DNA of 37,088 nucleotides from an uncultured Anaerolineae bacterium (GTDB lineage: Bacteria > Chloroflexota > Anaerolineae > Anaerolineales > Villigracilaceae), in NCBI GenBank assembly GCA_903908605.1, contig CAIVSQ010000149.1:1-37088 (forward strand). Direction: 5' to 3'. The position numbers were made by a program, and so were the translations under genes. Positions 1 to 7,930 of this stretch are shown one piece after another; positions within the stretch are counted from its first letter, which is position 1; every line of letters begins with the position of its first letter. A model generated the notes under the pieces. It saw only the letters and a program-made list of their open reading frames with translations, had not been told where the DNA came from and did not search any database.

Positions 1-19
1 GGCAGGCTGTAAGCCTGCC
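1..19. repeat. Perfect 8-bp hairpin upstream of the ABC ATPase gene
   Basis: Bases 1-8 and 12-19 are perfect inverted repeats around a 3-nt loop (gta), ending 24 nt before the ATPase start codon. No T-run follows, so it is not a normal intrinsic terminator. In this transporter family the binding-protein gene usually sits immediately upstream, and an intercistronic hairpin there often protects the upstream mRNA or reduces read-through. That role is inference, because the upstream gene is outside the window. Confidence 0.5.
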
Positions 20-43
20 TGCCTAAAGTATGGAGGCGTCAGA

Positions 44-1585
44 ATGGCTTTCATTGAAATGCGTGATATTGTCAAGGTTTACTCAAACGGCGTGGTTGCC
101 AACAATGGTGTGAATTTTTCGGTTGAGCGCGGCGAAATTCATGCCCTGGTGGGCGAGAATGGCGCTGGGAAATCGACCTTGATGAAACTGCTGTATGGCA
201 TGGAAGGGCTCACTTCCGGAGAGATTTTGCTGGATGGCAAGCCTGTGCAGTTCAGTTCATCCAGCGATGCAATCGCTGCTGGCATTGGCATGGTGCATCA
301 AAATTTTATGTTAGTGCCATCTTTCACGGTTGCCCAGAACATTGTCTTGGGGCAGGAACCCACCAAGGGATCCTTCCTGGATAATGAAGGTGCCATCCGG
401 GTTACAGAAGAGCTTTCCAAGCGTTATGGGCTGCGTGTGGATGCCACCGCCATTGTGGACAGTATCAACGTAGGCATGCGCCAGCGTGTGGAAATCCTCA
501 AAACGCTCTTCCGGGGCGCCCAATTACTGATTTTGGATGAGCCAACGGCCGTTCTAACACCTCAAGAAACCCAGGAGTTATTCCTGGCGGTTCGAGAATT
601 GGTTAAAGAAGGTAAAACGGTAATTTTTATTACCCACAAGCTGCGTGAAGTCAAGGAAATTTCTGACCGGGTTACTGTGATGCGAACCGGTAAGGTGATG
701 GGCATCGTACCCACTTCCGAGGCCACCCGCGAAGGGTTGGCTCGCATGATGGTCGGCAGGGAAGTATTTTTAAACATCGATCGTCCGCCGGTTCATCGAG
801 GCGCTACTGCATTGGAAATTAAGGACCTGTCCTATATTTCAGAAACAGGCCGACCGATGCTTCGCAACGTCTATTTCAACTTGTATCACGGTGAGATTTT
901 GGGTGTTGCCGGTGTGGAAGGCAATGGTCAAACAGAATTGGCCGAAGTTCTTTCGGGTTTGCGTGCCGCCACTACCGGGCAAGCCGTGATTGAAGGCAAA
1001 AATATCCTGAATACAACACCACGTGATGTGCGCCTGGCGGGGATCGGTCATATCCCCGAAGATCGCCTGACAAATGGCGTGGCGCTCAAAGGTTCGATTT
1101 TTGAGAACCTGATCGTCGATCGGTATTTCAAACCAGCATTTCTCACCGGTTGGTCGATCAACTATAACAAAGTGTATAAGCAGGGAAAAGACCTGATTAA
1201 AGAATACGATATCCGCACGATGGATGGATTTGTGCCGCTTGGGGCGCTCTCTGGCGGTAACATGCAAAAAGTGATCGTTGCGCGGGAATTTACTTCAGAT
1301 CCAAAGGTATTGATTGCGGCTCAACCCACCCGTGGTATCGATGTGGGCGCAACTGAGTATATCCGCCGCCGTTTAGTGCAAAAGCGGGTTGAAGGTACTG
1401 CTGTCCTGCTGATCTCGGCCGATTTGAGCGAGGTCATGAGTATTTCGGACCGGATCATCGTTATGTACGAAGGCCAGATTACTTGCGTGATGAAGAACTC
1501 TCCTGAGCTGACAGAAGAAGAACTTGGTTATTACATGCTGGGATTAAAGCACCAGGATCCCGCAGAAATGGAGGCAAACCTGTGA
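44..1585 (+). CDS. Nucleoside-type ABC transporter, fused double ATPase subunit
   Basis: This is the energy-coupling subunit of a BMP/NupABC-type (YufO-like) importer on the cytoplasmic face of the membrane. It contains two ABC domains, as in RbsA and NupA. The N-terminal half has an intact Walker A GENGAGKST (residues 37-45), a Walker B ending in D165-E166, and a degenerate signature (NVGMRQRVEIL). The C-terminal half has a degenerate Walker A (VEGNGQTE) but a canonical LSGGN signature (402-406) and the family hallmark AAQPTRGIDVG. The length of 513 aa is normal. The ATG is preceded by a GGAGG at 32-36. The two following permease genes complete the transporter. The substrate-binding lipoprotein is not in the window and is expected upstream. 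A nucleoside substrate is inferred from family and gene context; ribose or another nucleoside-like compound is possible. Confidence 0.93.
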   Translation: MAFIEMRDIVKVYSNGVVANNGVNFSVERGEIHALVGENGAGKSTLMKLLYGMEGLTSGEILLDGKPVQFSSSSDAIAAGIGMVHQNFMLVPSFTVAQNIVLGQEPTKGSFLDNEGAIRVTEELSKRYGLRVDATAIVDSINVGMRQRVEILKTLFRGAQLLILDEPTAVLTPQETQELFLAVRELVKEGKTVIFITHKLREVKEISDRVTVMRTGKVMGIVPTSEATREGLARMMVGREVFLNIDRPPVHRGATALEIKDLSYISETGRPMLRNVYFNLYHGEILGVAGVEGNGQTELAEVLSGLRAATTGQAVIEGKNILNTTPRDVRLAGIGHIPEDRLTNGVALKGSIFENLIVDRYFKPAFLTGWSINYNKVYKQGKDLIKEYDIRTMDGFVPLGALSGGNMQKVIVAREFTSDPKVLIAAQPTRGIDVGATEYIRRRLVQKRVEGTAVLLISADLSEVMSISDRIIVMYEGQITCVMKNSPELTEEELGYYMLGLKHQDPAEMEANL

Positions 1586-2706
1586 AGCAGTTTTTCAAGT
1601 CCAACACTGGAAAAGAAGTGCTGCGTGTGATTGCCGCGGTCTTGATTGCCTTGCTGATCGGGTTTGTGATCACGTTGTTTGTCAGCAAGGATCCGATTGG
1701 AGCGTATCGCAGCTTCCTGATTGGCCCGGTAACCAAGATAAATCGCTTTGGTAACTGGATACAGGAATCGCTGACCCTGACCATGCTGGGTTTAGCGATC
1801 GCGATTGTTTTTAAGGCCGAAATATTCAGCCTTGGTGCCGAAGGGCAGATGGTGGTGGGTGCGTTGGTATCGGGTTGTGTGGCGCTGTATGTGCCGTTGC
1901 CCATGATGCTGCGTGTTCCCCTGGCATTGGCGGCGGGTGGTTTGGCGGGCTTTCTGCTGGGTATCATCCCTGGTTATTTGAAAGCCTACTTGAGCGCCAA
2001 CGAAATCGTCTCAACCCTGATGTTGAATACAATTTTTCTAAAGTTGTACGAATACATCCTGACGGATTTCATCAAGGCCCCCGATGCAGGTTATACCGCA
2101 TCGCCAGCCTTTCCGCCGGAGGGTAGGTTGTTTTCATTCTTCCCGGACATTGCTTTCCTGGCGAACGTGCGTAAGATATGGGTCGATCAGACCAATATCA
2201 CCACCATGCTGTACATCGTCATTATTTCGGTGGTGGTTGTTTATTTCCTGATGTATCGCACACCCTTTGGGTATGAACTACGCATGTTGGGCGCGAATAT
2301 CAAGTTTGCTCGTTACGGTGGTATGGATACAAAGAAGGCTGTTATGTTGGCAACCGCTGTCAGCGGTATTTTTGCCGGCCTGGCAGGGGCACACCTGAGC
2401 ATGGGTGTTCACAATAAACTGGTTTTGAACATCACAGCTGGGTTGGGCTTTGAAGGTATTGTGGTAGCCCTGTTAGCGCGCAATAATCCAATCCTAGTAC
2501 CGTTCACCGCGCTAGCTTATGGCTACTTGCGCGCCGGGGCCGATATCATGGAGCGTTCCTCGGATGTCTCACGTGAAATGGTCCTGGTGATCCAGGCGAT
2601 TATTATCTTGCTGGTAACCGCGGAGCGCATCATGCCGGAAGTTCGCCGACGTGTGCAGGCTCGCAGCAAACCCAAGGTTGACCCAACACCAGAGGCAGGG
2701 AGCTGA
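1582..2706 (+). CDS. Nucleoside-type ABC transporter permease 1
   Basis: First integral-membrane subunit of the importer, 374 aa, BPD_transp_2 fold (NupB/YufP-like). Many hydrophobic segments are visible: one near residues 12-34, several between 60 and 155, and others around 205-225, 255-280 and 330-350. The characteristic GAEGQMVVGAL stretch lies near residue 85 and a conserved GANIKFARYGG loop near 235. The start is a GTG overlapping the ATPase stop by 4 nt (GTGA), with GGAGG at 1570-1574, so the two genes are translationally coupled. It should form a heterodimeric pore with the next gene product. The C-terminus is a short charged cytoplasmic tail. Confidence 0.92.
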   Translation: MKQFFKSNTGKEVLRVIAAVLIALLIGFVITLFVSKDPIGAYRSFLIGPVTKINRFGNWIQESLTLTMLGLAIAIVFKAEIFSLGAEGQMVVGALVSGCVALYVPLPMMLRVPLALAAGGLAGFLLGIIPGYLKAYLSANEIVSTLMLNTIFLKLYEYILTDFIKAPDAGYTASPAFPPEGRLFSFFPDIAFLANVRKIWVDQTNITTMLYIVIISVVVVYFLMYRTPFGYELRMLGANIKFARYGGMDTKKAVMLATAVSGIFAGLAGAHLSMGVHNKLVLNITAGLGFEGIVVALLARNNPILVPFTALAYGYLRAGADIMERSSDVSREMVLVIQAIIILLVTAERIMPEVRRRVQARSKPKVDPTPEAGS

Positions 2707-2709
2707 ACC

Positions 2710-3690
2710 ATGTCCATTGAAGTTGTTTTGAACAGTATTTTCAGCGCTTTATTCCTGGCGAGCGTTATTCGCATCAGTACGCCGCTGATTTTGCCCGCCC
2801 TGGGCGGCCTGGTTTCTGACCTTTCTGGTGCGCCTAATATTGCACTGGAAGGTATGATGCTCGCCGGTGCGCTGGCGGGTGTTCTGGTCAGTTCCTACAC
2901 CCATAGTGTTGCCCTGGGTGTCCTGGCAGGCATGCTTGCCGGGCTGGTCATATCCATGGTCCTGGCTTACTTTCACCTGGTCCTCAAGACCGACCCGATC
3001 CTGGCAGGTGTTGCCATTAACATCTTGTGCTCGGGCGGTACGATTTTTGTGCTTTATGTTTTGACCGGTGATAAAGGTAATTCCGCCTCATTGATGAGCG
3101 GCGCGGTACCGAATGTTCCCATCCCGATATTGAAGGATATTCCCGTCTTGGGAACAATTCTGAGCGGGCATAACATCCTGACGTATCTTGCTTTCATCTT
3201 TGCCGGGTTGGTTTCCTTAATGTTGTACAGGACCCGTTTTGGAGCGCACTTGCGCGCAGTTGGTGAAAATGCGGTGGCAGCTTCTTCGGTTGGTATCAAT
3301 GTAATCCGCACCCGCGTGATTGCCCTGGCCATCAGTGGCGTCTTGGCTGGTCTTGGCGGTATCAACATGTCGATGGGTTACCTGACTCTTTTCCAGCGTG
3401 ATATGACCGCTGGGCGTGGTTTTATCGCCCTGGCAGCCGTGCACCTGGGTGGGCGTACCCCGTTCGGCACCGTGTTGGCGGCAGTTTTCTTTGGGTTTGC
3501 GGATGCGCTCTCGAACATGCTTGGGTCTTTGAAAATCCCATCCCAACTGGTGCAAATCATCCCGTATGTGGCGACCATCATCGCCCTGGTTTTGTACAAC
3601 GTTCGGCGTCAGTCGCAAATTATTGACCGGGCGCGCAAGTTCCAAGAGAAACACCTCGCTGAAATGGCGGCCATACAAGCCAAGCAGTAA
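2710..3690 (+). CDS. Nucleoside-type ABC transporter permease 2
   Basis: Second membrane subunit of the importer, 326 aa, NupC/YufQ-like. It begins three bases after the first permease stops. Typical features of this subunit are visible: an N-terminal segment with LILPALGGLVSDLSG, then SGAPNIALEGMMLAGA, a mid-protein YRTRFGAHLRAVGEN cytoplasmic coupling loop near residue 180, and a C-terminal hydrophobic segment. Together with the preceding ATPase and permease it gives the standard A-B-C order of nucleoside importers. A 163-nt gap follows before the next gene, the largest break inside the cluster. Confidence 0.92.
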   Translation: MSIEVVLNSIFSALFLASVIRISTPLILPALGGLVSDLSGAPNIALEGMMLAGALAGVLVSSYTHSVALGVLAGMLAGLVISMVLAYFHLVLKTDPILAGVAINILCSGGTIFVLYVLTGDKGNSASLMSGAVPNVPIPILKDIPVLGTILSGHNILTYLAFIFAGLVSLMLYRTRFGAHLRAVGENAVAASSVGINVIRTRVIALAISGVLAGLGGINMSMGYLTLFQRDMTAGRGFIALAAVHLGGRTPFGTVLAAVFFGFADALSNMLGSLKIPSQLVQIIPYVATIIALVLYNVRRQSQIIDRARKFQEKHLAEMAAIQAKQ

Positions 3691-3736
3691 TCTGGCCCGC
3701 TGCCCGTATCATTGACAATCTCATTTTTGCCGGATG

Positions 3737-3773
3737 CGGATGCTGTTCAAGTCTTTTCCCTGGGCAGCATCCG
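3737..3773. repeat. 9-bp inverted repeat in the gap after the transporter genes
   Basis: Bases 3737-3745 (cggatgctg) pair perfectly with 3765-3773 across a 19-nt loop. The right arm is not followed by a T-run, so intrinsic termination is unlikely. It lies in the only sizeable gap of the nucleoside cluster (3691-3853), where a regulator-binding site, an mRNA-processing hairpin or a partial attenuator would be plausible. A TTGACA lies at 3712-3717 but no convincing -10 element follows at the right spacing. Confidence 0.35.
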
Positions 3774-3853
3774 TACTGGTTTTGATGGTAGATTTCATTT
3801 TCTTACCCTGGGTGCGGCATGGCCGTGCTCCTAATTCATAGGAAATTTAACGT

Positions 3854-4852
3854 ATGAAAAACAAAGTGCTTGGTGGTATTTATGGACAGGCGTTGGGCGA
3901 TGCCTGGGCCATGCCGGCCTTATTAACTCCAGATGAAACCTGGAATTATTACCATCAATGGTTTAGCGATTTTTACCCTGGTCCGGATCATCATCCTTTT
4001 CACAGAGGATTTATTGCCGGCCGGGTTACAGATGACACAGAGCAAGCCTATGCACTGGCAGAAGAAATTGTGCGCGAAGGCAAGGTTACGGTTGAGGGCA
4101 GTGCACGGGCGATTATGGCCTGGTATGACCGCATTGATGGTGATAACTGTTCCTACGTGGGGCCATCCACCCGCCGGGCTGTCCTTGCAATGAAGCGTGG
4201 TGTGGATGTATATCAGACCGGTCGTTATGGAGATACCAATGGTGCTTCTATGCGAGTCTCACCGGTTGGCCTCATTCACCCAGGGGATGTGGAAGGTGCA
4301 GTTCAAGACACGTACCTATCGTGTGTGCCTACTCATCATACAGATGTGGCTGTTTCAGGGGCCTCAGCCATCGCCGGGGCTATTGCGGTTGCGATGCAGC
4401 CCGGTGTCAGCTTGGATGATATCGTTGCGGCAGGCATGCGCGCAGCTGACATGGGCCGAAAATATGATGAGCACTGGATCGGTGCTTCTGTCAGCAGGCG
4501 CATTAGTATGGCGGTGGAGATTGCCCGGAGCACGCGCTCTGAGCATGAACGACTGCAAGATATTTACGACCTGGTAGGGGCCACCCTGGCGATAACAGAA
4601 TCTGTGCCCTCGGCTTTTGCGGTGCTGGTGATGGCAGATGGCGACCCGATGAAGACGGCCACTTATTCCGCCCAACTCTCAGGGGATGCGGATACCATTG
4701 GTGCCATGGCAACCGCCATTGCGGGCGCCTGGCGCGGGATCGAAGCTATTCCTGCCTGGGTGACGGAAAAGCTGCGGGTGGCCAACCCCGAAATGGATTT
4801 TGATGGCATCGCCGATGGCTTATATCATCTGGCGCTTGCCAATGGAAAATGA
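3854..4852 (+). CDS. ADP-ribosylglycohydrolase-fold protein (ARH/DraG family)
   Basis: The protein (332 aa) is all-helical ARH/DraG fold, a dinuclear-Mg hydrolase family acting on N- or O-glycosidic bonds of ADP-ribose. The start has GQALGDAWAMP. The first metal site is D60-D61-T62 (VTDDTEQ). The C-terminal site is D278-A-D280-T281 (SGDADTIGAMA). The full metal set therefore looks intact. Length fits the family. Its position between a nucleoside importer and a nucleoside deaminase-like enzyme suggests it cleaves a small N-glycoside such as a nucleoside or ADP-ribose-like molecule, not a modified protein. No ADP-ribosyltransferase is present nearby, which supports that reading. Exact substrate unknown. 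AGGAAA upstream serves as a modest ribosome binding site. Confidence 0.85.
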   Translation: MKNKVLGGIYGQALGDAWAMPALLTPDETWNYYHQWFSDFYPGPDHHPFHRGFIAGRVTDDTEQAYALAEEIVREGKVTVEGSARAIMAWYDRIDGDNCSYVGPSTRRAVLAMKRGVDVYQTGRYGDTNGASMRVSPVGLIHPGDVEGAVQDTYLSCVPTHHTDVAVSGASAIAGAIAVAMQPGVSLDDIVAAGMRAADMGRKYDEHWIGASVSRRISMAVEIARSTRSEHERLQDIYDLVGATLAITESVPSAFAVLVMADGDPMKTATYSAQLSGDADTIGAMATAIAGAWRGIEAIPAWVTEKLRVANPEMDFDGIADGLYHLALANGK

Positions 4853-4853
4853 C

Positions 4854-6200
4854 ATGGCTGATGTGTTGATCAGTAACTGTGATGTGCTGCATGTGGATAC
4901 CTTCGGTCCGCGCGTGGAAGCAGGGATGGATATTTTTATCCATGGGCAGCATATCGAGCGTATATCTCCGCACATAGAAGGGCAAGCGATTGCCACAGGT
5001 GTGGAATGTGTTGATGCAACTGGCTTGCTTGCCATGCCAGGATTGATGAACACACATGCGCATGTCCCGATGGTATTGTTCAGGGGTCTGGCTGAAGATG
5101 TCAGCGTGCACGCCTGGTTTAATGATTACATCTTTCCGATGGAATCAGGTTTGACCCCCGAGGATGTCTACTGGGGTGCCATGCTGGGCATGGCCGAGAT
5201 GATCCGTGCAGGTGTGACCAGCGTTGCTGATCATTATTTTTATATGGATCAAGTCGCTCAGGCTGTGTCTGATTCGGGCATGCGTGCCAACCTGGTTTGG
5301 GCGGTTTTCGGACACGAAGGGGTCGAAAAATTAGACCGGACCTGCGAATTTGTTGAACGTTGGCAGGGTAAGGCCGATGGACGCATTAGCACATGGCTTG
5401 GTCCGCATGCTCCCTATACTTGCCCGCCAGAGTTCCTGCGCCTGGCAGCTCAACGCGCCCACGACTTGCAGGTTGGAATTCATATTCATGTTTCAGAAAC
5501 CGCTGAGCAGGTTACGCTAAGCCTTGAACAGCACGGGATCACCCCTGTCCAGATGCTGGCTGAGACCAATGTGTTGTCGGTACCTACCATCCTCGGGCAC
5601 TGTCTCTTCCCGACTGAGGCGGATATCAAGCTACTGGCCGGGGCTCAGAGCGGTGTCGCGCACGCACCCAAAACTTATCTCAAGCTGGGGATGGGCACTG
5701 CGCCCTTGCCTCGTTACCGCGCGGCTGGTATTCCGGTTGGAACCGCCACTGACGGTGCGGTTAGCAGTAACACCCTGGATATCCTCGAGCAAATCCGTTT
5801 GATGGCGCTTACTCAGAAGGATGCAGCCGGGGATTCTACTGTTATGGCGCTCTCCGAAGTATTGGATACGGCTTTTCATGGCAGTGCCCGTGTACTTCGT
5901 ATGGAGGATAAGCTCGGCGACCTGGTTGAGGGCAAACTGGCGGATATTACCTTGATCAGCCAGGACAACCCTGCTATGTTCCCGCGATTTAATGCGGCTG
6001 CCAACCTGGTTTATTCGGCCAGCAGTCGTGATGTGGATACGGTTATTTGCAATGGGAAAATATTAATGCTGCACAAAAACTTACTGACAATTGACCTGGC
6101 ACAGGTCAAGCGGGAAGTTTCCATGCGTCTGGATCGCCTGAATCAGCGCGATCCAAATCGCCGGATTGCCACGTATCCGGGAGGCGAAGCGCGCGCATGA
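4854..6200 (+). CDS. Amidohydrolase, adenosine/SAH/MTA deaminase-like (TRZ/ATZ family)
   Basis: Predicted metal-dependent deaminase, 448 aa from the ATG at 4854. An earlier in-frame ATG at 4800 would overlap the previous gene by 53 nt and adds residues unlike the family, so 4854 is preferred; 4842 is also possible. All hallmarks of the subtype are visible: NTHAHVPM (H68, H70), HIHVSE (H212, E215), LGHC (H249) and ATDGAVSSN (D300). These correspond to the Zn ligands and catalytic Glu/His of S-adenosylhomocysteine/methylthioadenosine deaminase. The likely reaction is deamination of an adenine nucleoside to the inosine form. Guanine deaminase or another cyclic-amidine hydrolase cannot be excluded. 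Its stop overlaps the next start (ATGA), indicating one operon. Confidence 0.87.
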   Translation: MADVLISNCDVLHVDTFGPRVEAGMDIFIHGQHIERISPHIEGQAIATGVECVDATGLLAMPGLMNTHAHVPMVLFRGLAEDVSVHAWFNDYIFPMESGLTPEDVYWGAMLGMAEMIRAGVTSVADHYFYMDQVAQAVSDSGMRANLVWAVFGHEGVEKLDRTCEFVERWQGKADGRISTWLGPHAPYTCPPEFLRLAAQRAHDLQVGIHIHVSETAEQVTLSLEQHGITPVQMLAETNVLSVPTILGHCLFPTEADIKLLAGAQSGVAHAPKTYLKLGMGTAPLPRYRAAGIPVGTATDGAVSSNTLDILEQIRLMALTQKDAAGDSTVMALSEVLDTAFHGSARVLRMEDKLGDLVEGKLADITLISQDNPAMFPRFNAAANLVYSASSRDVDTVICNGKILMLHKNLLTIDLAQVKREVSMRLDRLNQRDPNRRIATYPGGEARA

Positions 6201-6868
6201 TAGTCCAGGTATATGCGTTTACCAGTGTGGAGCAGGCTTGCCAGGCAGCCGAGATGGGTGTTGATCACATCGGTTTTGTGGCCGGGGATTATGGACTTGT
6301 TCCAGGTGAGCTGAGTTTTGTGCAGGCGCGTGCCATGGTCGAAGCTCTTCCAGCCCACGCAACCGCGGTGGCACTGACCATGGCAACCGATGTGGATGAA
6401 ATCCTGCGCATGGCGCGTTTTGTTCGCCCTGGGATCATTCACATTTCCACTGATATGCAGGATGTAGACCTGCCAAAAATGAAAGAACTGCGTGCAAGTT
6501 TGCCCCAGGGTATTTGCCTGATGAAAGCAATCTCGGTCACCGATCAGACTACGCTGCAGGCAGCCGAGTTGTATGCAGCCGAAAGCGATTTTTTGCTGCT
6601 GGATACCAAGTCCGTTTCCATCGCTGGGATTGGCGTAAGCGGAAAAACGCATGATTGGTCGATCAGCCGCCAAATCGTAGAACGTGTGCGCATCCCAGTG
6701 ATCCTGGCTGGCGGACTCAGCCCAGAGAACGTAGCTGAATCGATCGACAGTGTGCATCCATATGGCGTGGATTCCAACACGCACACAAATATGCCCGGTG
6801 AACTGGTCGCCAAGGACATGAACCGCATCCGTTTGTTTGTTGAAGCGGCCCGCAAGCATGAAAAATAA
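6197..6868 (+). CDS. TrpF-like (beta/alpha)8 barrel without the catalytic Cys
   Basis: Homologue of phosphoribosylanthranilate isomerase, 223 aa, a single TIM barrel. The C-terminal half keeps family motifs: LLLDTKS (D136, matching the catalytic Asp), SGKTHDW, and the phosphate-binding VILAGGLSPENVAESI. The N-terminal signature VKICGIT of true TrpF is replaced by VQVYAFT, so the catalytic Cys is Tyr6. The VDVSSGVE segment near the end reads VDSNTHTN. No trp genes are nearby. It is therefore unlikely to make tryptophan. A sugar-phosphate isomerase or ribosylamine rearrangement acting on a nucleoside-derived intermediate is plausible but is inference. The ATG overlaps the preceding stop by 4 nt. 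Confidence 0.82.
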   Translation: MIVQVYAFTSVEQACQAAEMGVDHIGFVAGDYGLVPGELSFVQARAMVEALPAHATAVALTMATDVDEILRMARFVRPGIIHISTDMQDVDLPKMKELRASLPQGICLMKAISVTDQTTLQAAELYAAESDFLLLDTKSVSIAGIGVSGKTHDWSISRQIVERVRIPVILAGGLSPENVAESIDSVHPYGVDSNTHTNMPGELVAKDMNRIRLFVEAARKHEK

Positions 6869-6901
6869 AAAAAATTGCTAGATGGAAGGAAGAGGAATAA
6901 C

Positions 6902-7930
6902 GTGGCGACTGAATCACACAAGGTTATTCTGCTTGGGGATATTAATATCGATTTGTTGATGAATATCCCTGCATACCCGGTTTCGGGCGGGGATGCGCTT
7001 GTTTATGATGTGGAAGTGCGTACCGGTGGTTCGCTGGCTAATACCGCCATCCTGCTTTCGCGGCTCAATCTTGGCACAGAGTTGATTGCACATACGGGCA
7101 GCGATCCGTGGGCTGAAATTGCCATCGAGACCTTGCGAGTAGAGGGTGTTGGAATGAAACATCTCATTCGTGATTCGCGCGCGGGCACCGGGTTGATCTT
7201 TTTGCCAGTTACCCCGGATGGTGAAAGAACCATGTTCTCTTATCGCGGTGCGAATGTTTTGACTGATGCAGAGGAAATCGTTGCTGAAATGTTTTTCGGC
7301 GTTGATTTATTGCATCTTTCCGGCTATTCATTCATGAAATCACCGCAAAAGGATGCCGCTTGGCGGGCGGTTGAGTTGGCTGAAGCCAATAACATCCTTA
7401 TTACTCTTGACCTGGGTGTAGAGCCAGCTGTTGCCCTAGGCTCAGACCTTGAACGCTTGCTGAATAAACTGGATTTACTGGTGTTGGGTGACCAGGAAGC
7501 CATCACCATATCAGGTCGTGGCAACCTGGATGACGCGCTCGATTACCTGCTTTCCTGCGGTGTGAAGATGATCGGTCTAAAACTGGGTCGGGACGGTTGC
7601 ATGTTGGTCACATCCCAGGGGCGCAAGCATATGCCGGGTTTCCATGTGGAAACGGTCGATAGCACTGGAGCGGGAGACGCTTTCAGTGCTGCCTTGATCT
7701 ACGGTGCCTTGTGTGGTGTGAGCCTGGAAGCGCGTGCGCTGCTCTCCAATACCTTGGGAGCGTTGGCTACCACTGTGTGGGGTGGCGGGGCGTCCATGCC
7801 TCCCCTGCAAGTTGCGGTTAATTTACTCAGCCAGCAGAAAACAGGCGGTCAGCCATGGGATGGTTGGTTGGATGAAGCCATTGCCAGCCTGGATAAATGT
7901 ATTCATTTACCCGGTGTTGAAGTGGAATGA
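6902..7930 (+). CDS. PfkB-family carbohydrate/nucleoside kinase 1
   Basis: Ribokinase-fold kinase, 342 aa. The start chosen is GTG at 6902, which has a strong AGGAAGAGGA just upstream; an in-frame TTG at 6875 lacks such a site. It has the N-terminal LLGDINIDLL, the substrate-site RTGGSLANTA near residue 42, and the ATP/anion-hole DSTGAGDAF with catalytic Asp at residue 259. The active site therefore looks complete. Family members phosphorylate ribose, adenosine, other nucleosides or fructose derivatives; the sequence alone does not choose among them. Placement directly before a second PfkB gene, with a 4-nt overlap, suggests the two have different substrates in one pathway. Confidence 0.9.
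   Translation: MATESHKVILLGDINIDLLMNIPAYPVSGGDALVYDVEVRTGGSLANTAILLSRLNLGTELIAHTGSDPWAEIAIETLRVEGVGMKHLIRDSRAGTGLIFLPVTPDGERTMFSYRGANVLTDAEEIVAEMFFGVDLLHLSGYSFMKSPQKDAAWRAVELAEANNILITLDLGVEPAVALGSDLERLLNKLDLLVLGDQEAITISGRGNLDDALDYLLSCGVKMIGLKLGRDGCMLVTSQGRKHMPGFHVETVDSTGAGDAFSAALIYGALCGVSLEARALLSNTLGALATTVWGGGASMPPLQVAVNLLSQQKTGGQPWDGWLDEAIASLDKCIHLPGVEVE

Noticed and set aside
6143-6859. 238-codon open frame on the - strand opposite the TrpF-like gene
   Set aside because: No motif and codon use unlike real genes; the + strand protein has clear family motifs and operon overlaps.
6197-6868. Calling the TrpF-like gene a tryptophan biosynthesis gene (trpF)
   Set aside because: The catalytic Cys is missing and no trp genes are nearby.
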